Below are positions 1 to 13,400 of a stretch of DNA of 64,000 bases, piece after piece. The stretch is taken from the NCBI GenBank assembly GCA_015143295.1, contig CM026556.1, positions 22,072,547 through 22,136,546 of the forward strand, written 5' to 3'. The DNA is from Tetracentron sinense (Eukaryota; Streptophyta; Magnoliopsida; Trochodendrales; Trochodendraceae). Below the pieces are notes generated by a model. That model did no database searches. It was not told the origin of the DNA and saw only the letters and a list, made by a program, of their open reading frames with translations. Positions within the stretch are counted from its first letter, which is position 1. Every line of letters begins with the position of its first letter. The position numbers were made by a program, and so were the translations under genes.

Positions 1-1227
1 TACAACTTTTGAAGAGAAACAGGGACGCAAAATCATCATATGTGATTCATGCGACTTAGCCAATTGCGATTGAACTCAGGAGATTTCAATTGCACTCTAG
101 ACCATACACAATCTAACACGTGTCCTTTTAACTGTGATTAAGAAGTTTTAACCATTAAGATTAATATTTCTAACCTTGATTTTTAGAATAAAAATTTAAA
201 ACAATTATTGGCCCTAAGAATTAAAGCATCTTCATCACAGTTAATAATGACGGTGGTTCAGACTCGGATCAAGCGGTTCTATCCACCATATCAATGCATG
301 ACCAGCAGCTCCAAAATTCTTTTCCAAACGGTGCATAAGCAGGGATCTAGCTCAGCTACAATGGGTGCTATAGAGTCCATTTTGTGTGTACAACTCAGCA
401 CTATGATTAGGGCACCCAAGAAAATTATCCTTCACAAACTGTACATATTACTTCATGCACAAAATGTACATATTACTAACATGCCCGGTCAATTCGTTGG
501 GGCTGCCGAATTGCACACAAAAAAGGACTCTTCCCATTAGACAAAATAACTAAGGGTGGCAATGGGTTGGGTTTAGGCTTGAATTTTAAATATTTTTTAA
601 TATGCTCAGCCTGGAGCCGGACACATTTGGAAAGTCTTTGATGCATGCCCCAACTTCGGTACCAAGATTACTTCTCTTGTACCGATTAATAGTTGTACAA
701 GTAATCTTAGCCTTTATACATGCTGGCCACAGGAAGATATGCATCCCCCCAACTTGCCCATTTGCCACCATCGAAATGGAACCATTCCTTCTCAGTGGCC
801 AGCGTTTTTAAAGGCCAGGATTTTTCCAAGAGGTGGTTACAACTGTTAAGTCCGTACAAACCAAATGAACCTGGCCTTCAAACACTCATGGCTATAGTGA
901 AAAAAACAAGTTAGAAAACAAAAGATTTGCTTCGCCTAGAAACAACGTCATCTACTGTTGTGATGCTGCCATCCCAACAGTAGATGGGTCATTTCTTGCT
1001 TATACAGTTCGGGCTGTCCTAATCCGTACCCGAATGGGAATATAGGGGCTGCAAAGTCTATTTTGTTGGCCTACCAGTTTTGCCAAGAAACGCGTCTTTG
1101 ACCCCCCAACGAACTCGGTTATTTGTAGCTCATCTTCCCATTCTATCTAACCTTCTTAAATTATCAACATGCTTTTGATAGACTTTGCCCACAAAATCAT
1201 TTGCAGTTTCTCCAAAAGGTGGCTTTA
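1..1227. other. 5' flank of the dioxygenase gene
   Basis: No coding exon is recognisable here on either strand. Bases about 105-190 resemble one arm of the foldback repeat module described at 1951-2587 and 39115-39845 (a CACGTGTCC-type start, then a GATTAAG-type stretch and a TTTTTAG end). The last 200 bases before the start codon should contain the promoter and 5' UTR of the gene, but I see no convincing TATA box, so no transcription start is proposed. Confidence 0.5.
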
Positions 1228-1452
1228 ATGGATACCTTTTTCATCTCTCACGGAGCGCCCACGCTAGCGATCGATGAATCACAACCGGCAAGGCATTTCA
1301 TGGAATCATGGCAGGATAAGATATTTACTCAGAGACCCAAAGCGATTCTCATCATTTCTGGTCACTGGGAGACGTCTGTGCCTACCGTTAACGTCGTCGA
1401 CCGAAATGATACCATCTATGATTTCTATGGCTTCCCTAAGCCCATGTATGAG
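1228..1452 (+). CDS. LIGB: LIGB exon 1 (75 codons)
   Basis: Encodes the N-terminus from [12 protein letters not shown] to FPKPMYE, holding the first metal-ligand His motif and the SGHWE motif. It ends at a GAG codon followed by GTTGGT, a usable donor. The ATG at 1228 is the first in-frame ATG that keeps the conserved FFISHG segment near the N-terminus; the frame is open upstream for some codons but has no ATG nearer. Confidence 0.92.
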
Positions 1453-4400
1453 GTTGGTGCTTCAGTTTTTTTTTTTCTTCTTTTTTTTAAATGGGGCATC
1501 AAAACTCACCTCTAATTTTTATTTTTTATTTTAAAATTTTTGGGTTGTAGCTGAAATATCCTGCACCAGGTGCACCTGAATTGGCACAAAGGGTGAAGGA
1601 GTTGCTGACAGGAGCTGGATTTAAGGATGTGAAGGAAGACAAGGCTCGGGGACTTGATCACGGAGCATGGGTGCCGCTCATGTTGATGTATCCGAAAGCT
1701 GATATTCCAGTTTGTCAGCTATCGATCCAGACGGACATGGATGGAACTTATCATTTCAACATGGGAAGGGCATTGACCCCTCTTAGAGAAGAAGGGATCC
1801 TTGTAATTGGGTCTGGGAGTGCGACTCATAACCTGAGGGCGATTCGAATTGCCGGCGGTCCGGTAGTTCCATGGGCACTAGACTTTGATACATGGCTCAG
1901 GGAATCCATCCTAAGTGGCAGGTATTGTAGTACATGTTCTTTTAAGTAGTCAAATCCTCTACGGTGATAACCGGATTCGCCAAATCCGGTTATCACCGCT
2001 AGAGGTTGCCACGTGTCTCCTTTGACACCCCTTAAATGTGGGTAAGGTTCACTGACCCCTAGGGTTCACCCATCCATCCTTGTTTTTTTCTTAAAATATT
2101 ATTTAAAAATAATAATTAAAAAAATGTTTTTAGAGTTTTTTTTTTTAAAAAAACCAAGGATGATTAGGTGAATCCTAGGGGTGGGTGAACCTTAGCCACA
2201 GTTAAGGGGTGTCAAAGGAGAAACGTGATCCGGTTATCACCATAGATGATTTAGCTCCCTAGAGCAACCAAATCCTCTACATCGATAACCGGATTCTGGG
2301 GAATCCGGTTATCCCTATGAGATCACCATGTGTCCCTTTAGATACCCTTTAACTGTGGTTAAGACTGACCCATCCTTAGGTTTCACCCACCCATCCTTGG
2401 TTTTTAGAAAAAATAATTAAAAATATTTTAATAGTAAAAATATTAAAAAAAAAGATAAATATTTTCTTTTAAACCAATGATGGATGAGTGAACCCATAGG
2501 GGGTGGGTGAATCTTAACCACAATTAAAGGTTGTCAAAAGGGACACGTGGCAACCTCGGGAGCATAACCGGATTCGCCAAATCCGGGTAAAATAACTTAA
2601 TTCAAGTAATATTACTTTCTTTTTTGTTGGTTTGAAGGTAATATTACTTGAATTGGCATAATTTTATTGTTCAATCAAGTAACTTGCCTAGAGTAAAATA
2701 ACCTGACAGAGTAAAATCAGTTGAAAAAAAAAAGGCATCAAATTACTTAGCCGTCCATTCATCATCTATCATATGGTGATAAAAAGGGAAGAGATATCAA
2801 GTGGAGAGAAATTAAAAAGAAAAGAAAAGAAAATGAAATGATTTCTTTACTTTTTTAAATGTCGATACATGATTGATTAGTTACAAGTTCGCACTTGATC
2901 TCTTTATTGGGCAATAACTTACACAATAAAATATTAGAAATTTCGACGTAATATGTGATTCGTGCTGCCACAGACAATGCAAAGGGTATCCGACGTGACA
3001 CATGACGCTTCCAAGATACAACAAGATACAAGAAACTCACAAAATTCAAACACTGACTATAAGTGTGTACGCACACTGGTTGTTTTTTCAGCAAACTCTC
3101 AAAATATTAAGGTCTCAAAACCAAGAAAATTGAACAATAGAAAAAACCAATTATTTTCTTCTCCTAGAAAATGAAAGATACACAATACCATATATATCGA
3201 AATTTAATTAAGTTATTAGGATTCTAAAACGGTCACATTAATGTCTAATTAATGTGGCATTAAAGGAACCCAAGAAGAAAATGTCTCACACCACCAATAC
3301 CTTAAATGGTTATTTCCCGGAAAATATATAAATTCATTTTTTTATTTAAATATTTTGAATCATCCAAAATTACAACATGATGAATATTCTTCACCCAAGA
3401 GGCAGTGCACCAAAGGGATAGTTTGGATCAATACTTAGGCGATCTACATGAAGGGAATCCAGATAAAAAATTATACAAAAAAACTAGATCCCGATGATCT
3501 TTACACCATAGAATACAAATAATTCTATCTACATGTTTTAGTCAAATTATTTCGGTGTATGATGTTCAACGGTGAAGCAAAAACCAACTCGAACCGTTAG
3601 ACTCTTTGTAAAGATTTCTCGAAGCTCGATCCTAGTTCTTCACTATTCCCACGAAGCTTTGGAATTTCAACTTGGTATTGTAGAAGCAAAGAGAAATAGA
3701 TGGATTGTTGATGTAGATTTTCTATCACCAATAACCTTAGAGTTCAAAACCCTAAATTTGAAAAACCCAACTTAGAAAACCCTATAAAGCTCACGAAAAT
3801 CCAAGGGGAATACCCTTGGGGCTCACGGTTTATGGAGAGAGGAGAGAGAAAATTGAGAGAGAGAGAGAGTGCCTCACAGTTTGGGGGGTAAGGGATATTT
3901 ATAGATTAGGTTCTTCTCCTAATCCTTCTCCAATTACAACTTATCCCCTTAGGAATTATTTATTAATAATAACTCTTATTATTAATTAAATAAAAACCTA
4001 GTTTATCTATAACTACTCTAGTTATAGTAAACCTACTAATTTAGGAGTCCTTTTCTCAAAAGGATTCCCTAATTAATGGGATAAATTATCTCCAACAAAA
4101 TTAGGAGTTCTAATCAAATTAGGAAACTGTCATAGGGGGGCGTGAGCTTAGGGGAGTCATAGACTCCTAGTTGGAATCCAATTACAACAATATCTCCTTG
4201 TTCCTTGTTTTCCAAGCATTGAAATTTAATTCCAAAAATAAAAGAGTTATTATTGAATAATTATTTAACTAACCTAATCCTAATCCAATTAGGAGAGCTA
4301 AAGTAGACGCCCCACCCTAGGGTTTAAATCTATGGGCTTGAACCCACATTAAAGGTCCATACTTTATGGGTTTATGGATATGGGTCAAACTCATTTCCCC

Positions 4401-7400
4401 TTTAATTAGGTTAATTAAATAATTACTAATATAATCTTTCAATTTAAATTAACAATTAATTTAAACCATAGGTTAACTTTTAATCTATTTAATCAATGAT
4501 TAACATTTAATCATTTAAATAATTGATTAACATTTAATCAATTTATGAGCTTATATTTCTTATGTGAGCATCTCCATAGATTGTTCTGAGATATTCTAAC
4601 CCCGGTTTATCTAATGTTATCCCATTAACCCTAAATAGGAATTACATCGGAATTGCAAGTGACGTGAGATATCCATGTTGCAATTGAATCCCAGTGTAAG
4701 AACATTAACCAATACGGATCCCGCCACATGAACTTTTTAATTCAATTGATCATTCCAATTACATTATCCCTAATGGGCCTTTGAGATTATTTATACTATC
4801 TAATTCATAGCCCATTGCACATCATCTGGGTTTCCAAGACTTTTGATTAAGCCATGAGAAACATTTTCTCATGTAAAACTATCGAGCCTCAAAATACCTT
4901 ATAGGAGTTAAGGGATACTTTAGAGGTGACTATTCTTACCTGCCAAACCATCCTGTAATGAACAAGGTAAACATAATACTATAACAACAATAATCAGAGT
5001 ACGGAAGCTAAAACATGAGTGCGGAATCGTAAATCAACTTTTTCTTTTCTATATAAGGTAGTCTATATTCTAAGTTCACATATACAAAACATAATCATAA
5101 TGGTAAAAGTGGACATGCCCACCTATCAAAATATCAAAATACAAAAGACAGGACTCGCTATCACTCCTCTCAACAATAGTCTAAGTATGGCCACACGTCA
5201 AGATCTTTATCCGCTTGCGACTGCATCGGGATAGGTGGCTCTCTGTTCTCTACGTATTCTTCCTCAACCCAAGGCTCAGGGTCAAGGGCATCCACCGTAC
5301 CTGTCGATATAAACGTATGACTGAGCATGAAATATTCAGCGAGTACAAGCTACTAGCTAACAATAACAATAACAAAACACAACAATAATAACCACAATAC
5401 ACAATATCAATTTAAAACAATACTAGCAACATATGACATTCATAGCATTGAAAGTAAAGCAGTGTAATAATCTTGATATACTTGAATGAATGTGAAAACT
5501 CCGATAAATTTCATACTTTGAAAGTCATGTTTTATTCTTGAAAATAGTCTTTTGTGTTTCTTTCAAAACTTGTTTGTCATGTTTGAAAACTTGTTCTTGT
5601 CTTGGTCTCGTTCATAAGAATCACGCATGCTTGTCTTGTCTTGCTTGTTCTAGTCATGTTCTTGACTTGACTTGCTTGTTTTCTTGTGAGCCAGAGGTTA
5701 GTGCCCTTGAAGCGACTTGTGAGCCAGGAACGTAAGTTCCCTTCAGCGAAATATATATGTATAAAAAAGGGTACACCAACCTCCTTATTTTCTTGTGAGC
5801 TAGGTATGACATATCTTGCGATATGCCCTACCCTTGATCGGCCCGATGTCCGGCTTTATCAACTTGCTTGTTTACTTGTGAGCCAGGTGTGACATATCCA
5901 AGGGATATGCCCTACCCCTGACCGGTCCGATGTCCGGATTTATCATTCGTATCGTAAATCACATTCTTCTTCTTGTTGTTTTGTATACTTTATACTTTAG
6001 GAAAATCTCGGTCAATACATGCATGTGTGTGTGTGAGGCAATATGTAGTAATCATGATGACATGAACGATAAAGGAATTGTGTGTGTAACACTTGTGGTG
6101 ATCATGATAGCATGTGCAACAAAAGGGATGATGTATAACATTTTCATTCTTAATAGAATCATGCGAGAATTTAGACAATATATGGAGAATTTTATCAACT
6201 TATCATTTTTAGGGAAAATTACATAGAGCCTACTTTTATCTTCTTCATTAAATCCATTAAATTTTCATTTAAGTATGTTATCAAACACATGGCATGCCAC
6301 ATAGTCATTTCATTTCAATTGCTTAGTGCATATATTTCATCAAACCACATAAAGTGTATTCATTATGCTTGAAATGCCCATCCACCATTTCCCATCACAC
6401 AACATTCATCACACAATACGACATCTAATCTCCTCAACCACATCTATCCATACATTCCACACCTTTTATTTATCTTGTTTATATTTAGGGAAAATAGTAC
6501 ATTTCAAAGAGAAGAAGAACACAAGATCAAAAATCATCATTTTCAAGAAGGAAAACTAGGTTATTACTAAGTGAGTTAGTAGGGTGTACTAACCTTGAGG
6601 ATCACTCATTGGTTTGGAAGAAAATCCCTTCGATTTAGAGTTCAAGCTTGAGGAGGAAGCACGCTTGAAGATTAATGCTTGATCTTGAGAACTCTTGGGT
6701 AGAAAACCCCAAATCCTTGATTGAAGGTGATTCCACTTGGGAAAATACTCCAAGCTTGGAATAGGGGAAGATTCTAGCTTCTTCCTCCTTCTTCTCTCTC
6801 AATCTGCCAATTTGTGTTTTGAGGGTTTTGGAAGCCCTAAACCCACGAAATTTGGTTTAAATAGAAAAAGGGGTGGTCAAATGACCATCCTACTCTTAAA
6901 ATTTCGGCAAAACAGACCGAACTGGGCAAATTTCAGCATGACCGGTTGACGGGTCAAAAATGGCTTCTCTAGAATAAAAACTCATTCATTTAGTGAGATG
7001 TTCAGTTGACTGGTAATGGGTATCGGTCGATCGGTGGCTGTTCGGTCGACCGGTAGCAAATTCGGTCGACCGGTTCCTTGTGTTTTTTGCCCATTTTGTT
7101 GTTTTCTCTCATTTTTCCTACTTCGGTATTTTGGTTATAACTTTTGACTCGTTTGTCGGATTTTGACGATTGAACTTGCGTTGGACTCGTCATTCAAAAA
7201 GGAACATTTCTAGTGGTTTAGAATCTTTCAATTCTTTTTTATTTATTAATTGGACTACGTGAAAGACCAATTGGCTATGAGAGCACTGTTCATTAGGTAC
7301 GAAAAGTTCTGGGGCGCTACAAAAACATTTTGAGAAAATTTTTTTAAAAGTATAATATATTTTAATAAAAATATATTTCAAACTTATTTTGTTTCAAAAT

Positions 7401-10400
7401 CACCTGCGCAGGATTTAAGCTTAATCGACTGTCTTACCCGGAACTTGGATAATCTTTCAAATTAATAAGCATGGATTTCTTGTTTGAAATTCATCATGAC
7501 TCGAACAGCTTTCTGACTATCCAACTATCACCATATCGTAGTCCCTAAGGGTGTGTTTGGTTGAGGGGAAAGTAAAGGAAAATTGGTGAAAGTGGGAGTT
7601 TCTCCCACTTTCACCCTGTTCGGTTTGAGGGATTTTGGGGTAAAGTAAAACTTGAACTTTCTCAATAGTGTCTAACTTTCTCTCACTTTCACCCAAACCT
7701 TATTCCATCAAAAAGTTGGAATTGTGAAAGAAAGTAAAGTAAAAGCTTCCAATTCCAAATCTACCCTTTTGTTGAATCCTATTCCTAAAGAGAGCAAGGT
7801 AATTTTGGAAAAATTTATATTTTCCCCTAAAATTTTCTCTCAAACCAAACACACAAGAGAATTTATGCAATTTTTTCACTTTACTTCACTTCACTTTACT
7901 TTACTTCACTTTACTTTCTCCCACTCATTTACCCCTCAACTGAACACACCCTAAGGTGAAGAATACTTTAGTGGAATCAAAATAGTCAGATTACTACTCA
8001 GTTATAAATGAACTCATCAGATCTAAGGATTATTGAAACTGTTCAATGTGAATGAGAGACCAACTATCTAATAATATGTTTATGCAAGATGTCTCTCATT
8101 GAATGCAATCAATTAGTGTACATTTAAGCACTCATATGCTGATGTGTAGTCTCCACTAAAATTGTTTGAGATAAAACTACATCTCAATCATTGAAAATAT
8201 CTTAGCATTGTGGCAGCCATATAAGTGAAGTGCTCAGCTTTAGCCATAGCTGTGACTATATAAGGTATAAGGAACTGGAAAGCTATATCTGCCTGTGATA
8301 GTCCCATCACATAGATTTCCTACAATATATCCTATGGACCTTTATCAATATCTCATATCGTATAGATCATCTCATGATCATGGTCAATTACCCATAATGA
8401 ATACATAATAAATAAAGAAGAAGTCTCTATTAGTCAAATTAATAAGAATCTTACAATCTAAATGACTTTTTTGGGCATTAGGTCTAACAATCTTTCACTT
8501 GCCCTAAAAGTAATTGTGTCATAAATTTCAATCCCATACTATCTAAGTGTGTTACAAATACTTTATCTAATAAAGCTTTTGTCATCAGGTCAGTAACATT
8601 AAGTTGAGACCTAATCTTTGTAATAATAATATCTTGTCTCTCAATGATCTCACGAATGAGATGATACTTCCGCTCCACATGTTTTATCTTCTTGTGGCTC
8701 CTAGGTTCTTTGCAATGAGCTACTACACCATTATTATCACAAAAGAGAGTAATAGGTTCAAGTGCTGAAGGAACATTTCCTAACTCTTGCAAAAACCTTC
8801 TGAACTAACTGCTTCTTTTGCTGCTTCAGAAGCTACAATATATTCTACTTCTGTGGTGGAGTCTACAATACTCTTCTGTTTTATGCTGCGCCAACTAACA
8901 GCAGCACCACCCAGTGTGAACACATACCGAGATGTGGAAGCTCTATTATCCAGATCAGATTGGAAATCGGAATCAGTATAACCCAATCCAACTAGATCAT
9001 CTGATTGAAAAGTAAACACATAATCCCTAGTCCTTTTCAGGTACTTCATGATGTGCTTCACAGCAGTCCAATGATTAACACCTGGATTGCTTTGGAACCG
9101 ACTAACAACTCCCATTGCATAAAAGATATCCAGTCTAGTACATAACATGACATACATGAGGCTCCCAACTGTCGAAACATAAGAGCACCTCTTCATCTGC
9201 TTGATCTCATCAGCTGATATAGGGGTCATCTTTTTAGACAAAGTAACACCATGTCTAAAAGGAATGAGAGTTGTCTTCCAATCACTCATATTGTACCTAG
9301 ACAAAATCTTGTCTATGTAGGAAGTTTGGCTCAATCCCAACATTCGCCATTGTCTACCTCTTAGAATCTTTATTCCGACAATATAGGATACCTCTCCCAA
9401 GTCTTTCATTGAGAAATGCTGAGAAAGCCAAATCTTGACTGATGACAACATCCCTACATCATTGCTGTAGACTTAGGATTTTAACCCCCACTCCCGATCA
9501 AGATTGAACTCGAGGAGGAATAGTGCTAAAAATGCTGAAAAGAGAGAGTCGCCACCTATTTAGATTATGAGGGTAAATAGGGTCCCTTAAAAGGTTGGAT
9601 AAGGCTTTGGTCTAAAAATAGAGTTCAAGCTAATGATTCATTTGAGTTAAGGGAAGGTGATAGGCACCCCTAAACTCACATCCAGAGATGGTTACCTACT
9701 CTCTAAGTCAAAATTAAAGTGGGGGAAACCATAAAGTCAGAATTAAGAGTGAGCAAGTAATGCAGTGCAGTGCAGTGAAGTGTGCGAGATTCGCTTCACA
9801 AGAGGCTGCAACTGATGGTCGATCAGACAACCGTGTCAGTTACTCCTTTAAGAGTGAGCAAGTATTGCAGTGCAGTGAAGTGCACAAAACTGGCTTCACA
9901 AGAGACTGGAACTGATGGTCGATCAGACAATCGTGTCAGTTACTCCTTTAAGAGTGAGCAAGTAATGCAGTGCTGTGTGTGAAGAGTGACTTCACAGGAG
10001 GCCGTAACTGATGGTCGATCAGACAACAGTGTCAGTTACTCCTTTAAGAGTGAGCAAGTATTGTAGTGTAGTGTGTGAAGAGTGCAAAACTGGCTTCACA
10101 GGAGGCTGCAACTGATGGTCGATCAGACAACTGTGTCAGTTACTCCTTCAAGAGTTAGCAAGTATTACAGTGTAGTGTGGTGAAGTGTGCGAGACTAACT
10201 TCACAAGAGGCTGCAACTGATGGTCAATCAGACAACTGTGTCAGTTACTCATTTAAGAGTGAGCAAGCAATGCAGTGCAGTGTGTGAAGAGTACAAAACT
10301 TGCTTCACAGGAGGCCGCAACTAATGGTTGATCAGACAACCGTGTCAGTTACTCCTTTAAAAGAGAGCAAGTATTACAGTAAAATATGTGAATAGTGTAA

Positions 10401-13400
10401 AACTGGTTTCACAAGAGGCCGCACCAGGTAAGATGCCAATAAGATGAATGGAGTTAGATTTCAAAGGACCGCACGACCACTTTCGCACAAGTAAGCAAGC
10501 AGATGTATTAGTAGAGATAGCCGCACTGCTAGTCAATGAGCAAAGTGTGTAAGCAAGCAGAGTGTATGATGAATGGAGACAACCACGTGATTGTTTCATT
10601 TTACAAGAAAAATGTATGAATGGGGAAAGCCATATGGTTAACCCATAAAAAAGCAAAATGTAAGGTTAGTGAAGATCAATTACACAACCGTCTTCACCGG
10701 GTAGGAATGAAAAAGCAAGTAAATGAATGCAATATATGTATAAATGGAGATAGCCACACGACTAGCTCATAAGCAAGCAAGATGTAAATGCATGAAAGGG
10801 GATAGCCACGTGGCTTACCCATAAGCAAGCAAATGAATGATGGGGGTATGAGGAGTGAGAGAGTGGAGCACGACCCTGAGCCTCTATCTGATATCTGGCC
10901 TCTGCCTGATGTGTCCATACTGTATTGAGATTTTGCCTGGATTTGTCCAACTGAAATAATCTGCTAGGATAATTTGCTTGAACTAGTCTCAAGTTCAAGA
11001 GAACCGATTGAACCACCGAAAGGATTAGCCAAGTTTGAGCTGACTTACGCGGGGACACGACTTTAACTGACTGACTTGACATGATAGACTGTTGTCTTGG
11101 TGATAGATTGACAGAATGACTTGACAGACTGACAGATCGACATAAGTATTTTGAAAGATGTCCGATATTGCCTGTTGATGGGAAGCCTTGTTAGGATTCC
11201 TTTGCCTTAAAAAGGAATTGAATAAGTTTGGGTTGATAGCTTCTGAAATAGATAGGTAAGTCTGCTCTTGGATGTCCTTCCTAGATGTCAGATGCATAAG
11301 ATGGTGCTTGACTGTACTAGCCGATTGCTGTTGGTGGCGCTTGATATGAAAGCTCGCACTTTACGATTTTCCCTTTTTTGCCCCCGGACTTTAACAGGTT
11401 TCACCAGGACTGGGTTCACGTTATTTTTGCGCTCTAGCATGATTGATAATTCCATACTAAGCCCATGAAATAAGAAATTTATCTTTATCCCTTTTTTGCC
11501 CTTGGAATGACCAAGTCTTGGGGTCGCATAATTTTTGCGCAATGAGGCCGTTTCCGATTTTCACTCATGCCTGCATAATTGACTAATTTATTCCATTTTT
11601 TGCCCCTGACAACAATATCAGGGCTGAGCTCGCATAATTTTTGCGCCTTAATGCCATTTCAGGTTTTCACTAGCCTTGCGATTTTCTGATAATTTGATCT
11701 ATCTTCTCCCGTCATTGCTTGGTAAAATGGTAGAGATTAATGCATCTAACCATTGATGCTCAAGACCTTTCAAAGATCAAGGAGGGCTTAGTTATTAGGA
11801 GGAAATGTAGTAGGGGTAGAAACGATTGAGGCTCAAAGTTTTCTTGTCAGGGGTAGGACACCCTAAAAGGTTTATTTGTTGCTGCACGCAGAGACAGAAC
11901 CACTCAGCTTCTCTTCATTATTTTGGAGATTTGCTATTATGCTCTTCTCTTTCTTTCTTTTTCTTTTTTTTTTCTTTGCTTTTTTTGTCTACTCTTTGTG
12001 CTCTGTATAAACATAGTTGTCTGGTATTGATGGAAAGTTGGTATAATGTGACCGAACCTATTTTTAGGTTGCCTACGTATCCACGATCAGTGGAATCAGT
12101 TCATGTCGTAGTTCGAAATAAGCTTTGCTTTTGATTGTTTGGATTCTGCTCTGTTGATTTGTCATTCATAGGGTGCCCAGTGTATGGGTTTAGAAAGAAA
12201 GGCTATTAGGCTCGACGGGCTAACTATCTTATCTTATTGGATGGGTACGAAATGAATTTTAAGGTTTAACCAAGGATGGCCTCCTATCCTTTCTATGATT
12301 GGTCAAGAGCATGTGTGGTCATTGTATTATCCTTGTTTAAATATGCTTGATGCTTGATAGCTCGGGGAGGTCTTTATCGGTCCTTCGCTTCTTGTCTTCT
12401 GATGGATTGGTAGCTCGCCTTGAAATCTTTAAGGAGCAGGGTACCTTTCTAGTTCATAAGAGGGTCATGAGTTTTTAGATTACTCACCCGATGATCATCC
12501 AATTGCCCATTTACAAGCTTAGAATCTAGTTCAGTTCTTAACTAGGCATCTCGGAGTAATAAACAAGACAGATTTAACAAAAGTGGGAAACTTCATTAGA
12601 GTATGAAAGGATGTACAAAATCAATAGTGGAAAATAAAGACAGGTGGCCACTGGCCAATATACTGACTGACTGGGAAGACTTCGATTTGGTCCATCATGG
12701 CCATTTGCAAACAGAGAAATTATGAAATAAACCAAAAAGACAAAAAACTGGTAAGACTGCTTAAAGTCGGCTATAGAGTGGCTCAGGCTGGTGTGCTTTG
12801 ATTTCCTGCTACCACATGATTAGGCAGAGGGACCTGGTTGATGTCGGTGTTCCTTGGTTAAAACTGAATCTTTCCCGTTTCAAGCATGGCTTGGATTGTA
12901 TACTTTAGATCAAAACACATATCGGTGGAATGCCCCGGGGTTTGATGATACCCACAATGCTGGTCAGCCCTGTATGACATTGGCAGCGTGACTGGTGGCG
13001 GCTTGGGTTCCCTCAGCATGACCAATTTCTTATCTAGTAGATAAGGGGGGAGTTGCGTCACGGTATATAGCATGGGCGAGATGACTCTTCTCTTTTTCTG
13101 CTGAAATGTTATCTGCTGCGAGGGAAGCTGTTGTTGAGTCTGCTCGGGTTGTCTGGGTTGTTAGGATAAATTGGGAATATGGATAGGCATTGTTGTCACC
13201 ATTTGCACCTCATCCTCTCTTCTCCATGTATCTTTTCACGGTGGTTAAGGACGATTAGAGGATGACGCCCCCTTAGATCTTGAGAACATGTCAACTGTTC
13301 CTATATTTCTCATTGTAGCCTCAATCCTGGCCCCACATTTGGCCATAGTGTTGAAATTAGAAATAAGCTAGGCTGCTAGCAGAGTCTTGAATGGATGCTT

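Larger units (their letters stand above)
3449..8489 (-). repeat. 3' LTR of the intronic copia element, split by two insertions
   Basis: Sequence at 3449-4879, 7327-7548 and 7955-8489 aligns in order with the uninterrupted LTR at 35443-37664. The gaps are a gypsy solo LTR and a Tourist-like MITE. A purine-rich tract on the minus strand next to 8489 fits a polypurine tract. Confidence 0.88.

Noticed and set aside
586-914. Short open frames upstream of LIGB as an extra exon or neighbour gene
   Set aside because: Three mutually overlapping frames, no family resemblance and no supporting splice signals.
8787-8981. Small + strand open frame over the copia RNase H
   Set aside because: It is the antisense shadow of the minus-strand RNase H remnant, which has clear family motifs.
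10357-11542. Overlapping minus-strand open frames with Ser/Leu/Cys-rich products
   Set aside because: They lie in the non-coding 3' region of the Tat-like element and arise from repeats; the duplicated copy at 21204-22399 gives similar frames, but no domain is recognisable.
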